From assembly GCF_011634775.1 (NCBI RefSeq), contig NZ_JAALXT010000006.1:65001-129000 (forward strand): DNA of 64,000 nt. Direction: 5' to 3'. Origin of the DNA: Thalassoroseus pseudoceratinae. Lineage in GTDB: Bacteria > Planctomycetota > Planctomycetia > Planctomycetales > Planctomycetaceae. A model generated the notes under the pieces. The model was given only the letters and a program-made list of their open reading frames with translations. It did not search any database and was not told the DNA's origin. Positions 35,752 to 46,548 of this stretch are shown piece after piece; the first letter of the stretch is position 1, and every line of letters starts with the position of its first letter. The position numbers and the translations under genes were made by a program.

Positions 35752-36402
35752 CTACTGCCGAAGTGAGAAGTCCCATGGGGCCGATGTCGACATCGGAGCC
35801 GGCTCCGTCACTGTGTAGTTGGAGGGCGAAACCAAGAACGACCGATCCTTCTGGAAGTCTTGTCGCAGCTTCGGATTGGACGACATCACCAACGCGTGCT
35901 GACGGTTAAGCCAGTTCGCGTTCTGCGTAAGCACCGTGCCTTGAGGATCGAAGGCAAACCGCAAATTATAGTAACTGTAGCGTTCTTTGGGTTCTTCGAA
36001 GTGTCGCTGCCAAATCGGCTCGGGCATGTTGTACTTCTTGGCCCACAACTCCTCGACCACAAAAATCCGCGTGATCGGCTCATGCTCGGTGTGCTTTAAG
36101 ACATTTTGAGCAATCGTGTAGCAATGATGATGCCACGGATCGTAGTCCTCACGTGGCAAATCGCCATACGGATGGTACTGCCCCCACGGAGTCGGTGTGA
36201 CCGCGTAATAGGCTCCGCTTTCGCCTTCCGCCACGATATGCGTGCGGGCCGACCAAGCGGACCAACCGCAGAACATATCCCACACCACATAGTACATCGC
36301 CGGATGCACCGAAGTACCGACGCCCAATGTGTGTGAGACAATCCCCCACCCCAAACACGAGAGGTAAGCGAAAATCGTGAAATGACAGAGCCAACGCTTC
36401 AT
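35752..36402 (-). CDS. partner protein encoded upstream of HTTM
   Basis: 216 residues from the ATG at 36402, which has a strong GGAGG ribosome site and starts a membrane helix or uncleaved signal (HFTIFAYLSCLGWGIVSHTLGVG). The remainder is extracytoplasmic, rich in Trp, His and Tyr (DMFCGWSAWSARTHIVAEGE, GQYHPYGDLPREDYDPWHHHCYTIAQNV), with no domain I can name. It precedes the HTTM gene in the same operon and shares its terminator, so the two probably work together. Homology to a known family was not recognised. Confidence 0.75.
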   Translation of the reverse strand: MKRWLCHFTIFAYLSCLGWGIVSHTLGVGTSVHPAMYYVVWDMFCGWSAWSARTHIVAEGESGAYYAVTPTPWGQYHPYGDLPREDYDPWHHHCYTIAQNVLKHTEHEPITRIFVVEELWAKKYNMPEPIWQRHFEEPKERYSYYNLRFAFDPQGTVLTQNANWLNRQHALVMSSNPKLRQDFQKDRSFLVSPSNYTVTEPAPMSTSAPWDFSLRQ

Positions 36403-36821
36403 CAGAGGCACCCTCCATGGTGGATAATCATTGGACACACTTCGGCGAATGATGTCGCAAGCAGCGACAACACAGCGAGTTATGTCAACACACCCTCTCA
36501 AGCAAAGCCTTGAAACGGCTCTGCTCATTCTTGCCCCCGGCTTCCAGCCCAGGACCACTTGAGAGAAATCCGAGCGAATTCTCAAGATTTCCGAAAATCC
36601 GTCAAGACCGATCTCCAATTCTGGACATTCTTGTCGAATATCCGAAGTTCTCACAAATATAATTGTGGAAAGTCGGCATGTCTTGGACATCTAGTCCGGC
36701 AAAGCCAACCGCCTCGCTGGCAACTGCGAAACGGTCTCGACAGAATGGAGGAGAACCGCCGCTCAATGCGAAACCCGTGACACGGACTTGTTCGAAACTC
36801 CCGCGACCGAGGAAACCATTT
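36403..36821. other. 419-nt divergent spacer, no gene
   Basis: Between the HTTM operon (minus) and the sugar isomerase-like gene (plus). A TATAAT at 36658-36663 could be a plus-strand -10, but no -35 stands at the right distance. Open frames that extend the downstream gene leftward lack ribosome sites. Confidence 0.4.
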
Positions 36822-37760
36822 GTGAACCGAAGATCATTTCTCAGAACCGCCACCGCGGCTTGTCTTTCGACCCCGCTTGTGAATCTCCCCGTATCCCTCG
36901 CAGCCGACGCCCCCGCCACGACAAAACGCGATCAGCGTTTCGCGATTTCCACGTATTCGTTCTGGCAATTCCGGCACCAGGAACTTCGCGACATTGAGGA
37001 ATGCATCGAGCGTTCCGCAGCGATGGGGTTTGATGGCGTAGAAATTCTTCATCGCCAGATGACGGATGAATCCAATGCCTATCTGCAGCGACTCAAGCGG
37101 CGCGCATTCGTAAACGCGATTGATCTATGCGGTTTCTCCACGCATCAAGGTTTTCTCCGGCCCGAACCGGAATACCGAACACGAAACGTCGAGCATACGA
37201 TCCGTTGTATTGAGCTGTGCTACAAACTCGGCATCCCCACAATGCGAGTCAACACTGGCACATGGGGAACGAGCAAGAACTTTGACGACCTGATGAAGAA
37301 TCGCGGGATCGAGCCACCCATTGAAGGCTATACCGACGAAGACGGATTCAAATGGGTAATCGATGGTTTAGAACGCTGTCTCAAGACGGCCGAACGTTGC
37401 GGTGTGGTTCTCGGACTGGAAAATCATTGGGGACTTGGCCGCACTCCCGAGGGCGTCATGAAAGTTGTTAATGCGATTGATTCCCCGTGGTTGCAAGTCA
37501 CCATGGACACCGGCAACTTCTTAGAAGATCCCTACGATCGTCTAGTAAAACTCGCACCGAAGACGGTCCTCGTTCAGGCCAAGACCTACTTCGGCGGCGG
37601 ACTCTGGTACGAGTTAGACCTCGACTATCGCCGCATCGCTAAAATGCTAAAGCAACACAACTATCAAGGTTATGTTTCACTCGAGTTCGAAGGCAAAGAG
37701 AACCCTCTCACGGGAATTCCTAAAAGCCTAAAAGCTCTCCAACTCGCATTTAACACTTGA
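36822..37760 (+). CDS. Tat-exported sugar phosphate isomerase/epimerase-like protein
   Basis: 312 residues if started at GTG 36822, which has a GAGG ribosome site 9 nt upstream and begins at the twin-arginine signal VNRRSFLRTATAACL. The body is a xylose-isomerase-like TIM barrel: ISTYSFWQFRHQEL, MGFDGVEILHRQM, GVVLGLENHWGLGRTPEGV, VTMDTGNFLEDP and YVSLEFEGKENP carry the metal-binding Glu/His/Asp set. Reaction and substrate are unknown; exported forms are frequent in planctomycetes. A TTG start at 36663 is open but implausible. Confidence 0.85.
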   Translation: MNRRSFLRTATAACLSTPLVNLPVSLAADAPATTKRDQRFAISTYSFWQFRHQELRDIEECIERSAAMGFDGVEILHRQMTDESNAYLQRLKRRAFVNAIDLCGFSTHQGFLRPEPEYRTRNVEHTIRCIELCYKLGIPTMRVNTGTWGTSKNFDDLMKNRGIEPPIEGYTDEDGFKWVIDGLERCLKTAERCGVVLGLENHWGLGRTPEGVMKVVNAIDSPWLQVTMDTGNFLEDPYDRLVKLAPKTVLVQAKTYFGGGLWYELDLDYRRIAKMLKQHNYQGYVSLEFEGKENPLTGIPKSLKALQLAFNT

Positions 37761-37893
37761 CCTTCACTCAAGCTCTATAGTTTGACAGACTCGCATCTTG
37801 TTATCCTAGACGAGTCTCCCTCAATAAACTGACACCTTCACTGCCAGCGTCTCTCCGTAACTTTCCAACCGAATTCGTCCGAGTATCGAAGTC

Positions 37894-39033
37894 ATGACAC
37901 GAATCTTAGTAACCCTACTTTCGATAGTCACGCTCACCCAAACATCGAATGCACAGAACCGCATTCAACCGGAGTTGTTTGAAGTCCCCGAAATCCAGTC
38001 AACATGGGACGACTTAACCGAAGGCATCGAGTCACGAGAGGACTGGGAGAAACGCCAGAGTCAACTCAAGCAACGTTATCTCGACTTGATTCGCGACCAA
38101 TTCAAACCAGAAAAGCCCCCCCTTGACCTGGAGATTCACGAAGATGTTGAGGTGGAAGGCATCTACCGCAGACAACTCATTAGCTACGCGGTGGAATCTG
38201 ATGAACGAGCCCATGCCTATCTAGGCATTCCTTTGAACGTCAAAGCGAAAGCACCGGCAATCGTCGCCTTGCATGGCACTTACGCGATGGGCAAGAAGCG
38301 GGTCGCGGGGCTCGTTGACAACCCTGACAAGGCGTATCTCGATCACCTGTGCCGTCGCGGCTATGTTGTCATCGCGCCAGAACATTTTGTTTCAGGACAT
38401 CGCACGCCATCTAAGGGTGCATACGAAACGGAAGAGTTTCATAAGAAGCACCCGAACTGGACAGCCGTCGGAAAGTTCACTTACGAACATTCAATCGCGA
38501 TTGATGTTCTTGAGACACTTGATTTTGTCGACCATAAGAACATTGGAGTGCTAGGCCATTCACTAGGCGGACACGGGTCGATTTTCCTAGCAGCCTATGA
38601 TAACCGCATCAAAGCGGCGGCTTGCAATTGCGGTGCGTCATTCTTTCGACATAACCCTAAAGTCCTCGCTTGGTCTCGCGATCGTTGGTATATCTATTTC
38701 AAGCCCATCCGCGAAGGCCTCCTCAAACAAGAGATGCCACCGATTGATTTCCATGAGATCATTGCCCTAATAGCCCCCCGGGCGTTTCTTGACTTATCTG
38801 GACTTAATGACGGGCACGGCCCAACGCAACGCCAACGAGTTTTGATGTTAACAAAGATCATGGAAGTCTATGAACTCGAAGAAGCCCCCGAAAACTTTGC
38901 ATTCTATGTTCACGGCCGGGGCCACTCCGTCGCCCACGAATCTCGTCAACTCATGTACGGTTGGATGGACACCCACTTGAAACCGGAAGAAGCCACCAAA
39001 ACGCGACTTCTGCAAACACAAACGGAAGACTAA
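37894..39033 (+). CDS. secreted dienelactone hydrolase/acetyl-esterase-like protein
   Basis: 379 residues with a signal peptide (cut near SNA|QN, residue 20). An N-terminal helical region (ESREDWEKRQSQLKQRYLDL) precedes the alpha/beta hydrolase fold: oxyanion strand PAIVALHGTYAMGKK, nucleophile GHSLGGHGS, acid candidate DLSGLNDGHG and His HGRGHSVAHE. It resembles the prolyl-oligopeptidase-related and acetyl xylan/glucuronoyl esterase group. It is probably a periplasmic carbohydrate esterase. Its stop codon overlaps that of the convergent membrane-protein gene. Confidence 0.88.
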   Translation: MTRILVTLLSIVTLTQTSNAQNRIQPELFEVPEIQSTWDDLTEGIESREDWEKRQSQLKQRYLDLIRDQFKPEKPPLDLEIHEDVEVEGIYRRQLISYAVESDERAHAYLGIPLNVKAKAPAIVALHGTYAMGKKRVAGLVDNPDKAYLDHLCRRGYVVIAPEHFVSGHRTPSKGAYETEEFHKKHPNWTAVGKFTYEHSIAIDVLETLDFVDHKNIGVLGHSLGGHGSIFLAAYDNRIKAAACNCGASFFRHNPKVLAWSRDRWYIYFKPIREGLLKQEMPPIDFHEIIALIAPRAFLDLSGLNDGHGPTQRQRVLMLTKIMEVYELEEAPENFAFYVHGRGHSVAHESRQLMYGWMDTHLKPEEATKTRLLQTQTED

Positions 39034-39557
39034 CCTGTCCTAGCCGACACGTTCGATGTTTCTTTGCGACTGAGGCGTCGTCGGATCAACACACACCACC
39101 ATGCGAAAACGCCGAGTGCAATTGCGATCCAGCCACCTGGGCCGAAGACGACTGTGGCATTGAAGACGAGAAAACCAAAGATGGATTGGGTGAGAATGTT
39201 GAGCCAACGGCGTTTCGGATAGGTGGTGGGGTCGGTTCGCCACCAGGCGATGCAATCAAGAATCCATGCGAAGGTGAAAGCGTAGTTGATCCAAAGTCCC
39301 CCGCCCCAATGCCAACCGGTGACGGTCGCGGTTTGGTTGGCGGTGTGTTCGTAGGCCGCGGCGTGGCTCCAGTTGTGATAGAACATGAACGCACACGCGA
39401 CATGAACCAAATACCAGCCGCAACCGATCGTCCACAACCCGCGTTTCCATCGTGCGGCAGATTCGGATTGGCAACCTGCGATGTCCAACGTCACGCGGCC
39501 GATGTAACACGCCATCGCAATGCGAACGGTCCAGCGAGTAAGAAGTTCGCCGATCAT
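39030..39557 (-). CDS. small polytopic membrane protein of unknown function
   Basis: 175 residues with about four hydrophobic helices (WTVRIAMACYIGRVTLDIAG, WTIGCGWYLVHVACAFMFYHNWSH, WINYAFTFAWILDCIAWW, WIAIALGVFAWWCVLI). The His/Trp-rich loop FYHNWSHAAAYEHTA could bind a metal or haem; this is only a suggestion. It is not in an obvious operon and its stop overlaps the convergent esterase stop. No family recognised. Confidence 0.7.
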   Translation of the reverse strand: MIGELLTRWTVRIAMACYIGRVTLDIAGCQSESAARWKRGLWTIGCGWYLVHVACAFMFYHNWSHAAAYEHTANQTATVTGWHWGGGLWINYAFTFAWILDCIAWWRTDPTTYPKRRWLNILTQSIFGFLVFNATVVFGPGGWIAIALGVFAWWCVLIRRRLSRKETSNVSARTG

Positions 39558-39682
39558 GCTGACCGACTCGCTTTGTCCGTTACCGGATGACTTGCGAATT
39601 GTGGAAGAGTTGCCATGATATCCGGCGTTGACCCCTTGTCATTTTAAGCGCCTTTTTCACCGACGGACTACGGACCATCGTC

Positions 39683-40900
<1,218 letters not shown>

Positions 40901-40920
40901 ATCTTGAAAGTCGAGCATGA

Positions 40921-40952
40921 AGGGGTGTGAGTCGAAGACAACTCACGCCCCT
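40921..40952. terminator. hairpin between convergent apgM and kdsB
   Basis: AGGGGTGTGAGT (40921-40932) pairs with ACTCACGCCCCT (40941-40952), with one mismatch, 20 nt after apgM and 22 nt from the kdsB stop. A pyrimidine-rich tract follows on the plus strand. Confidence 0.65.
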
Positions 40953-40973
40953 CTTCCCTACACCGTCGCCAAG

Positions 40974-41732
40974 TCAGGCGGCCACTTTTTGGCGTGAGAC
41001 AAAGCGGGCATAGTCGGTCGGGGTGTCGATTCCGGCGGCTCTGTGAAGCACGGTCGCCACACTGATGTTCGCACCGGCTTCCAATGCCCGAAGCTGCTCC
41101 AACTTTTCCAGTTGTTCGAGCGGCGACGGCGGTTGTTCCGTCATCCGCATGAGAAACGCTCGGCGGTAGGCGTAGATGCCAAGATGCAACTTCCAAGGCG
41201 AATCGTGCTTGAGAAGTTCATCGGTGTTGCCATCGCGGACGTAGGGTATGGGCAGTCGGCTGAAGTACAATGCCCGACCGTCGGCCCCACAGACAACCTT
41301 CACACAACCGGGATCTTCCAAATCCGCTTTGTTGGTGATGGGTGTCGCGAGTGTCGCCATCTGAGCACTCGGCGACGACTGCAACGTTTTGACCAGAAGA
41401 TCGATGGCGTTCGGATCGATCTCCGGTTCGTCGCCCTGAATGTTGACGAGAATATCGGCTTCCGGACGGAACTGGCGTGCGATTTCCGCGACGCGATCGG
41501 TTCCGCTCGGATGATTTGCGGTCAATTCGACCTGACCACCGAACCGCCGCACACAGGCGGAAATCTCGATACTGTCGGTTGCGACCAAGATTTCGGACAG
41601 TGATTTCGCAGCCGAAGCGGCTTCCCAGGTGTACTGCAACAACGGTTTCCCAGTTTCGTTGAGCAGTAATTTCCTTGGCAATCGTGTCGATTGCAACCGA
41701 GCCGGAATGACACCAATTACGCGTCCTGCCAT
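40974..41732 (-). CDS. kdsB: 3-deoxy-manno-octulosonate cytidylyltransferase
   Basis: 252 residues from the ATG at 41732, preceded by a perfect AAGGAGG ribosome site. The enzyme makes CMP-Kdo from CTP and Kdo for lipopolysaccharide core synthesis. The nucleotide motif VIGVIPARLQSTRLPRKLL and metal-binding NIQGDEPEI are diagnostic; SAQMATLATPI and YFSRLPIPYVR also match. Its presence supports a Kdo-containing outer membrane. The gene appears to be transcribed alone. Confidence 0.95.
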   Translation of the reverse strand: MAGRVIGVIPARLQSTRLPRKLLLNETGKPLLQYTWEAASAAKSLSEILVATDSIEISACVRRFGGQVELTANHPSGTDRVAEIARQFRPEADILVNIQGDEPEIDPNAIDLLVKTLQSSPSAQMATLATPITNKADLEDPGCVKVVCGADGRALYFSRLPIPYVRDGNTDELLKHDSPWKLHLGIYAYRRAFLMRMTEQPPSPLEQLEKLEQLRALEAGANISVATVLHRAAGIDTPTDYARFVSRQKVAA

Positions 41733-42110
41733 GAGGACCTCCTTGTCCAACTATATTGGCTCGCGTCATGCGCTGGATGCGAGCGGTTCATCATCACGCT
41801 ATTTGGCCCCTTGGCTTCTAGCACAACTCGCTCAACCCGCCAAGACCGTTTGTCGGAGGTCAAATTGCGGTCAATTCCCGGTCAGATTTCTCGATGACTG
41901 CTATCAACTTGAGTGAAATCCGCGACCACCTCGAACTTCTACGGAAGAGAGATGTGATGAATCGTCAAAACCGTCCAAGTCGACACCATCGGACTCACGA
42001 AAGGATGTATACCGCGACGATGAACTAGAAATGACTGCGTCCTCATCTAAGGTCCAGCACGCAGAAGATCCCTCAATCGCAAACGACGACACGTTGCCCA
42101 AGGAACGTCC
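41733..42110. other. 378-nt divergent spacer, no gene
   Basis: Lies between kdsB (minus) and the large lipoprotein gene (plus). No ORF with coding character, RNA gene or terminator seen. Promoters for both genes are expected here. Confidence 0.4.
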
Positions 42111-43694
42111 ATGAGCAAGAATCTCGGAATCTGTCTTCGTTTGCGATATGGCGTCGCCGTTCTGGCAGCGGGTGTCTCGATCAGCCTCACGGGATGCTCG
42201 AGCAATTTGCACGGCCCTTGGCAGACCGCATTTTCGAGGTTTTGGGGTTTCGACCGCGCTTCGGCGACCTTGAAGTCCGCGCCGCACGCCGTGGCGGAAT
42301 CGTTTGAGTCGATGGTCGAATCGATCAATCGCGATCCGAATGCCATGGATTGCAGCAAAGATCCGTTCCTCGACATGCAAATCGAACCCAGCATGCAAGC
42401 GAACCCGACGGATAGTCACGCCGTGACCACCGCGTCGAACTCTGCCGAGTCACTGGAAACCGCCGATCCGGTTGTGCAAACGCTTTTCGAAAATCCGCCG
42501 GTGGAACCGACCGATTCCGAATCACAATCGGCGGTACAATTGGCTCAGCATCAGCAGGAAGTCGGCGAGATTTCTTCAACCGAGAACACATTGCCTGTCG
42601 TCACGCCGGGCGAGCCGAATTCGTCGAAGAAGATTCTGGAACGGCAGGAATCCTCGTTGGCTGACTTGAAGAATGCGTTGCAGGAAGACGCCCGCTCCCG
42701 CATGGCTGAAAAACCGCCGGCGAGTGACCCGGCATTGATCCGCAAACGCATCGACAAAATGATGCAAATTGCCAACACCGAAGCCGTTCGAGGAGAATAC
42801 GCCATTGCCCTGCGAATGGCGATGGCAGCTCAGCAATTGGTGGACACTTCTGGAGTGTTCTTCGGACCGGAGGAACAAAAACCCGCCGACATGGTCGCCA
42901 ATTTGCGGGCTCGGATGGAGAAACGTCAGCAGACCACCCAGATCGCTCAAACCGAGACGCCGGCGGACAAACCAATCTTGAGTGAAGCAGTGCCGACGCC
43001 TCCCGGCGAATCGGAATCGGAACTCGAATACACTTGGAAACCTGCCACCGAGCCGGTTTCCCCGGTGACACCGACGTCAGAGAATGACGCCCCGTCACCC
43101 ACGGATGGTTTTCCACAACCGCTGCCGCAAGTGGTCGAGACAGAACCGGAGCCGATGCCGAAGGACCCCTTCCAAACCCCGCCGACGGCTCCACAAATCG
43201 CCAGTCGGGAGTTGACTCCTGGTCTGTTAGCGGAACCTCTCGCAGCCCAACGAGTCCAAGCGAATCAGGGCTCTGCCATCGAAGTGGAGGCCGAACCCGC
43301 AGACCGTTCGGAAGCCAGCCAAGCACCGCCGTTCCCGGCTCAGCTTCCACTTGAGCAAGTCGATGAATCCGAATCGGTCTTTGACAAAGCTTCGGAGTTC
43401 GCCGCAGTCGAGAAGCCGATCATCGAATTCGTTCCGAAAACACCAGCCGCCCCGGAGCCACCACTGCCAACAGAGCCAATTGAATCGCCGCGGAATTTGC
43501 TGATCGACCCGTCCGCGCGAGGGTTGGTCGGTCAGGAACCTACGCGAAATGTGGACTGGAACGATCAGGAAGAGACGATGGTCGCCAACTCGTCGCAGGA
43601 ACCCAATCCTTGGATCCTTCCTGCGGGAATCGTGAGTGCAACGATTGCATTGGCAACCGTGTTGCTCATCCGATCACGGGGCCCGCGACGGTAA
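42111..43694 (+). CDS. large Pro/Glu-rich lipoprotein with C-terminal membrane helix
   Basis: 527 residues. The N-terminal signal ends in a lipobox (SLTGCSS, Cys at about 29), and AAGGAACG precedes the ATG. A short helical region at about 195-260 (DPALIRKRIDKMMQIANTEAVRGEYAIALRMAMAAQQL) resembles a TPR-like helical hairpin. From 270 to 490 the chain is very rich in Pro, Glu, Ala and Thr and probably extended. A hydrophobic helix near the end (WILPAGIVSATIALATVLLI) is followed by RSRGPRR. A protein with both a lipid anchor and a C-terminal helix could span the periplasm. No family recognised. Confidence 0.75.
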   Translation: MSKNLGICLRLRYGVAVLAAGVSISLTGCSSNLHGPWQTAFSRFWGFDRASATLKSAPHAVAESFESMVESINRDPNAMDCSKDPFLDMQIEPSMQANPTDSHAVTTASNSAESLETADPVVQTLFENPPVEPTDSESQSAVQLAQHQQEVGEISSTENTLPVVTPGEPNSSKKILERQESSLADLKNALQEDARSRMAEKPPASDPALIRKRIDKMMQIANTEAVRGEYAIALRMAMAAQQLVDTSGVFFGPEEQKPADMVANLRARMEKRQQTTQIAQTETPADKPILSEAVPTPPGESESELEYTWKPATEPVSPVTPTSENDAPSPTDGFPQPLPQVVETEPEPMPKDPFQTPPTAPQIASRELTPGLLAEPLAAQRVQANQGSAIEVEAEPADRSEASQAPPFPAQLPLEQVDESESVFDKASEFAAVEKPIIEFVPKTPAAPEPPLPTEPIESPRNLLIDPSARGLVGQEPTRNVDWNDQEETMVANSSQEPNPWILPAGIVSATIALATVLLIRSRGPRR

Positions 43695-43801
43695 GTCGAA
43701 AGCGAGTGCGGGTTTGCGTGTGGCATTCAGGCGGGTTATAACGGGCGGATTCCTTCACAGAAATTCACCCGCTGTTCGCTTGCCAATCGGATGCGCCGCC
43801 G

Positions 43802-45532
43802 ATGACCAACCCTGACGATCAACCAATTCTCGATGAACACGATACCCTGCCCCCCTCGCAAGACCCTGCGGTCGCGGGGGATGTGCAAGAGCCGCCCCGT
43901 GGATTCGTCGGCATTCTGAAGCAACTTGGGCCGGGGTTGATTATCGCAGGGAGTATCGTCGGTTCGGGTGAACTCATCGCCACGACGAAAACCGGTGCCC
44001 AAGCCGGAATCACCTTGTTGTGGTTAATCCTCATCGGTTGCGTGATCAAAGTCTTTGTGCAAGTCGAACTCGGACGCTACGCGATCACGCACGGCGAAAC
44101 CACGCTCTCCGCCCTGGACCGTGTGCCAGGACCGCGACTCAAAGCGAATTGGATCGTGTGGTGTTGGCTGGCGATGATGGTCTGCGGTGTCGGGCAACTC
44201 GGTGGCATTGTGGGCGGCGTCGGTCAGGCAATGGCTATCGCAGTGCCGCTCTCCGGCGATTATGCCAAAGCGATTCAGATGCCTTCCGAAAAAGAGTTGC
44301 GGAACTATCTGAAATGGCAACCCGACACGAAAGCTTTCCAAGAACTCTCCCCAGAACAACAAGCGCGGTTACAAAATGGGCAGCGAATCCAAGAAGCCCA
44401 GTTTGAACAACTTCGAGCGAAAGACCGCCCCATCGACGAAGCGCTTGAACTAACAACCAAGTTAGTCAAGAACGAGGCGGCTTTGAAAACTGATCCGTCG
44501 CTTGAGGAGGTCATCCATAATCAAAAGAAGAAATTGAGTGCCCTGCTCAACCCGTCTACCAATGACGACAAATACTGGGCGGCGTTCGCGGCTTTGTTGA
44601 CGGTGGCGTTGTTGTATCGCGGGCGGTATGGACTTTTGCAGAATGTGTCGCTGGTGTTGGTCGTCACATTTACGTTCATCACGATCGGCAACGTGCTGGC
44701 GCTTCAGTCGACGGAAGAGTTCCACATCTCCGCCGATCAGTTTTGGAAAGGATTATCGTTCCGGTTGCCGGAGTCGGTCGGTGGGATCAATCCGTTGATG
44801 ACGGCATTGGCAACGTTCGGCATCATCGGGGTCGGGGCGACGGAACTCATCACGTACCCCTATTGGTGCTTGGAAAAAGGGTACGCGAAGTTCACCGGTC
44901 AACGAACCGATGAAGAAAGCTGGGCGAATCGGGCTCGCGGATGGATGCGAGTCATGCACTACGATGCATTGTTGTCGATGGTGGTTTACACCGTCGCGAC
45001 TTTGGCCTTTTTCGTGATGGGAGCGGCCGTGCTTTACAGCGAAGGACGCGATCCGGACAACATGCGAATGGTCAGCACACTCGCAACGGCTTACGTCCCG
45101 GTATTCGGCGAATACGCGAAATGGTTGTTCCTGGGTGGAGCGGTCGCGGTGTTGTACTCGACGTTCCTCGTCGCGAACGCCGGTCACTCCCGCATGTTGA
45201 CCGACGGCCTGAAAGTTTACGGTCTCATCGACAAGCACAGCGAATCCACGCACCAGAAAAGCATCCGCAATTTCGGGATCGCGTTGCCGCTGACTTGCCT
45301 GGCGATCTATTGGGCCGGTGTGAATCCGGTGTCGGCGGTGATTCTTTCCGGTGTCGCCCAATCACTGTTGTTGCCGATGATCGGTTTCGGTGCCCTCTAC
45401 TTCCGCAAGACCGCGACCGATCCCCGACTGAAACCCTCACGTGCCTGGGATGTGGCACTTGTCGTCTCATTTCTTGGATTGCTGATCGTCGGAGTTTGGG
45501 GGCTGTACGGCCAAATTGCGAAGCTGATGTAG
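43802..45532 (+). CDS. Nramp-like carrier with atypical metal site
   Basis: 576 residues with about 11-12 hydrophobic helices. The first, LGPGLIIAGSIVGSGELIATTKTGAQAG, aligns with helix 1 of Nramp transporters, where metal-binding 'DPGN' is replaced by 'IVGSGE'. The helix-6 region (ATFGIIGVGATELITYPYWCLEKG) lacks the usual Met-Pro-His. Between helices 3 and 4 there is a soluble charged insert of about 110 residues (about 150-260; KELRNYLKWQPDTKAFQEL, LQNGQRIQEAQFEQLRAKD). It is an inner-membrane cation-coupled carrier by fold, but the substrate may not be Mn/Fe. Confidence 0.85.
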   Translation: MTNPDDQPILDEHDTLPPSQDPAVAGDVQEPPRGFVGILKQLGPGLIIAGSIVGSGELIATTKTGAQAGITLLWLILIGCVIKVFVQVELGRYAITHGETTLSALDRVPGPRLKANWIVWCWLAMMVCGVGQLGGIVGGVGQAMAIAVPLSGDYAKAIQMPSEKELRNYLKWQPDTKAFQELSPEQQARLQNGQRIQEAQFEQLRAKDRPIDEALELTTKLVKNEAALKTDPSLEEVIHNQKKKLSALLNPSTNDDKYWAAFAALLTVALLYRGRYGLLQNVSLVLVVTFTFITIGNVLALQSTEEFHISADQFWKGLSFRLPESVGGINPLMTALATFGIIGVGATELITYPYWCLEKGYAKFTGQRTDEESWANRARGWMRVMHYDALLSMVVYTVATLAFFVMGAAVLYSEGRDPDNMRMVSTLATAYVPVFGEYAKWLFLGGAVAVLYSTFLVANAGHSRMLTDGLKVYGLIDKHSESTHQKSIRNFGIALPLTCLAIYWAGVNPVSAVILSGVAQSLLLPMIGFGALYFRKTATDPRLKPSRAWDVALVVSFLGLLIVGVWGLYGQIAKLM

Positions 45533-45571
45533 ACGAACTGAAGCCGCGGAATTATCGGCTGCGTCTGCATG

Positions 45572-46456
45572 CTATGACACTGCGGGAAACACCTGTTTGG
45601 GCGCGAGTGACCGATCACGCTCGCGATAGCTAGCCAAACACACAAGTTGACCGTCCGGAGAAAGAACCGCGATCGGGCGGTCTTCCGTCCAATCGGTTTG
45701 TGGATCGAGCGACAACCATTGCCCGTTCCGCAGACGTTCACACTGCGACTGCGATGCGTTCAAACACGGGAGTTCCCGCGTTGCAAGTGTCGGTGGTAAC
45801 AACGCATTGGATAGCGTCTCGGGAGTTAAGTCATCGAGATTCAAAGCATCGTCGATGGCACAATCACCGATCCGTGTGCGTTCGAGTTGGCTCATCACGG
45901 CTCCGCAACCGAGCAACCGCCCCAAATCTCGGGCAATCGAACGGATATACGTTCCCGACCCGCATTCGATTTCGAGTTGCAATCGTGGGTATTCGAAGTG
46001 AATCGTTTCCAAGCGATCAATTCGCACAGTCTTGGCTCGAATCTCCACGGACTGCCCCTGCCGAGCCAACTTGTACGCCCGTTGGCCGTTGACTTTCACT
46101 GCCGAGAACTGCGGCGGCGTCTGCGAGATTTCTCCGCGAAACCGATGCAGCGATTCATCGAGTTGCTGACGAGTGACGGGTTCGGGATCAAGCACGTCGA
46201 GCACGTATCCGGTGCTGTCATCCGTGTTGCTTGTTTGGCCGAAAACAAATTCGCTGCGATACACTTTGGATTGTTGCTGGACGAGTGAAATCAATTTCGT
46301 CGCCGGCCCCACACACACGATCAACACCCCGGTGGCCATTGGATCGAGTGTTCCGGCGTGTCCCACTTTGGCCGGCCGCACGAGTCGCTGGACTCGGTTC
46401 ACGACCTGCCGAGAAGTGAGCCCGGCCATTTTGTTGATGTTAAGGAGTCCGAACAT
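45572..46456 (-). CDS. truB: tRNA pseudouridine55 synthase
   Basis: 294 residues from the ATG at 46456, the start of the conserved core (MFGLLNINKMAGLTSRQVVNRV); a longer in-frame start would add 37 unlike residues. It isomerises U55 in the T loop of tRNAs. The catalytic Asp38 is in GHAGTLDPMATGVLIV; Tyr and Leu motifs of TruB (QTPPQFSAVKVNGQRAYKLAR, GTYIRSIARDLG) are present. It lies 92 nt downstream of the glycosyltransferase gene on the same strand, so the two may share a transcript. Confidence 0.95.
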   Translation of the reverse strand: MFGLLNINKMAGLTSRQVVNRVQRLVRPAKVGHAGTLDPMATGVLIVCVGPATKLISLVQQQSKVYRSEFVFGQTSNTDDSTGYVLDVLDPEPVTRQQLDESLHRFRGEISQTPPQFSAVKVNGQRAYKLARQGQSVEIRAKTVRIDRLETIHFEYPRLQLEIECGSGTYIRSIARDLGRLLGCGAVMSQLERTRIGDCAIDDALNLDDLTPETLSNALLPPTLATRELPCLNASQSQCERLRNGQWLSLDPQTDWTEDRPIAVLSPDGQLVCLASYRERDRSLAPKQVFPAVS

Positions 46457-46548
46457 TTTGATGTCGCTACGGGCGGGTGTTTTCGCTGAAGAATAGCAGA
46501 TCAGAAACGTCACACAAAATCGAAGCGGGCTCGAAATCCGGGTGTGGC

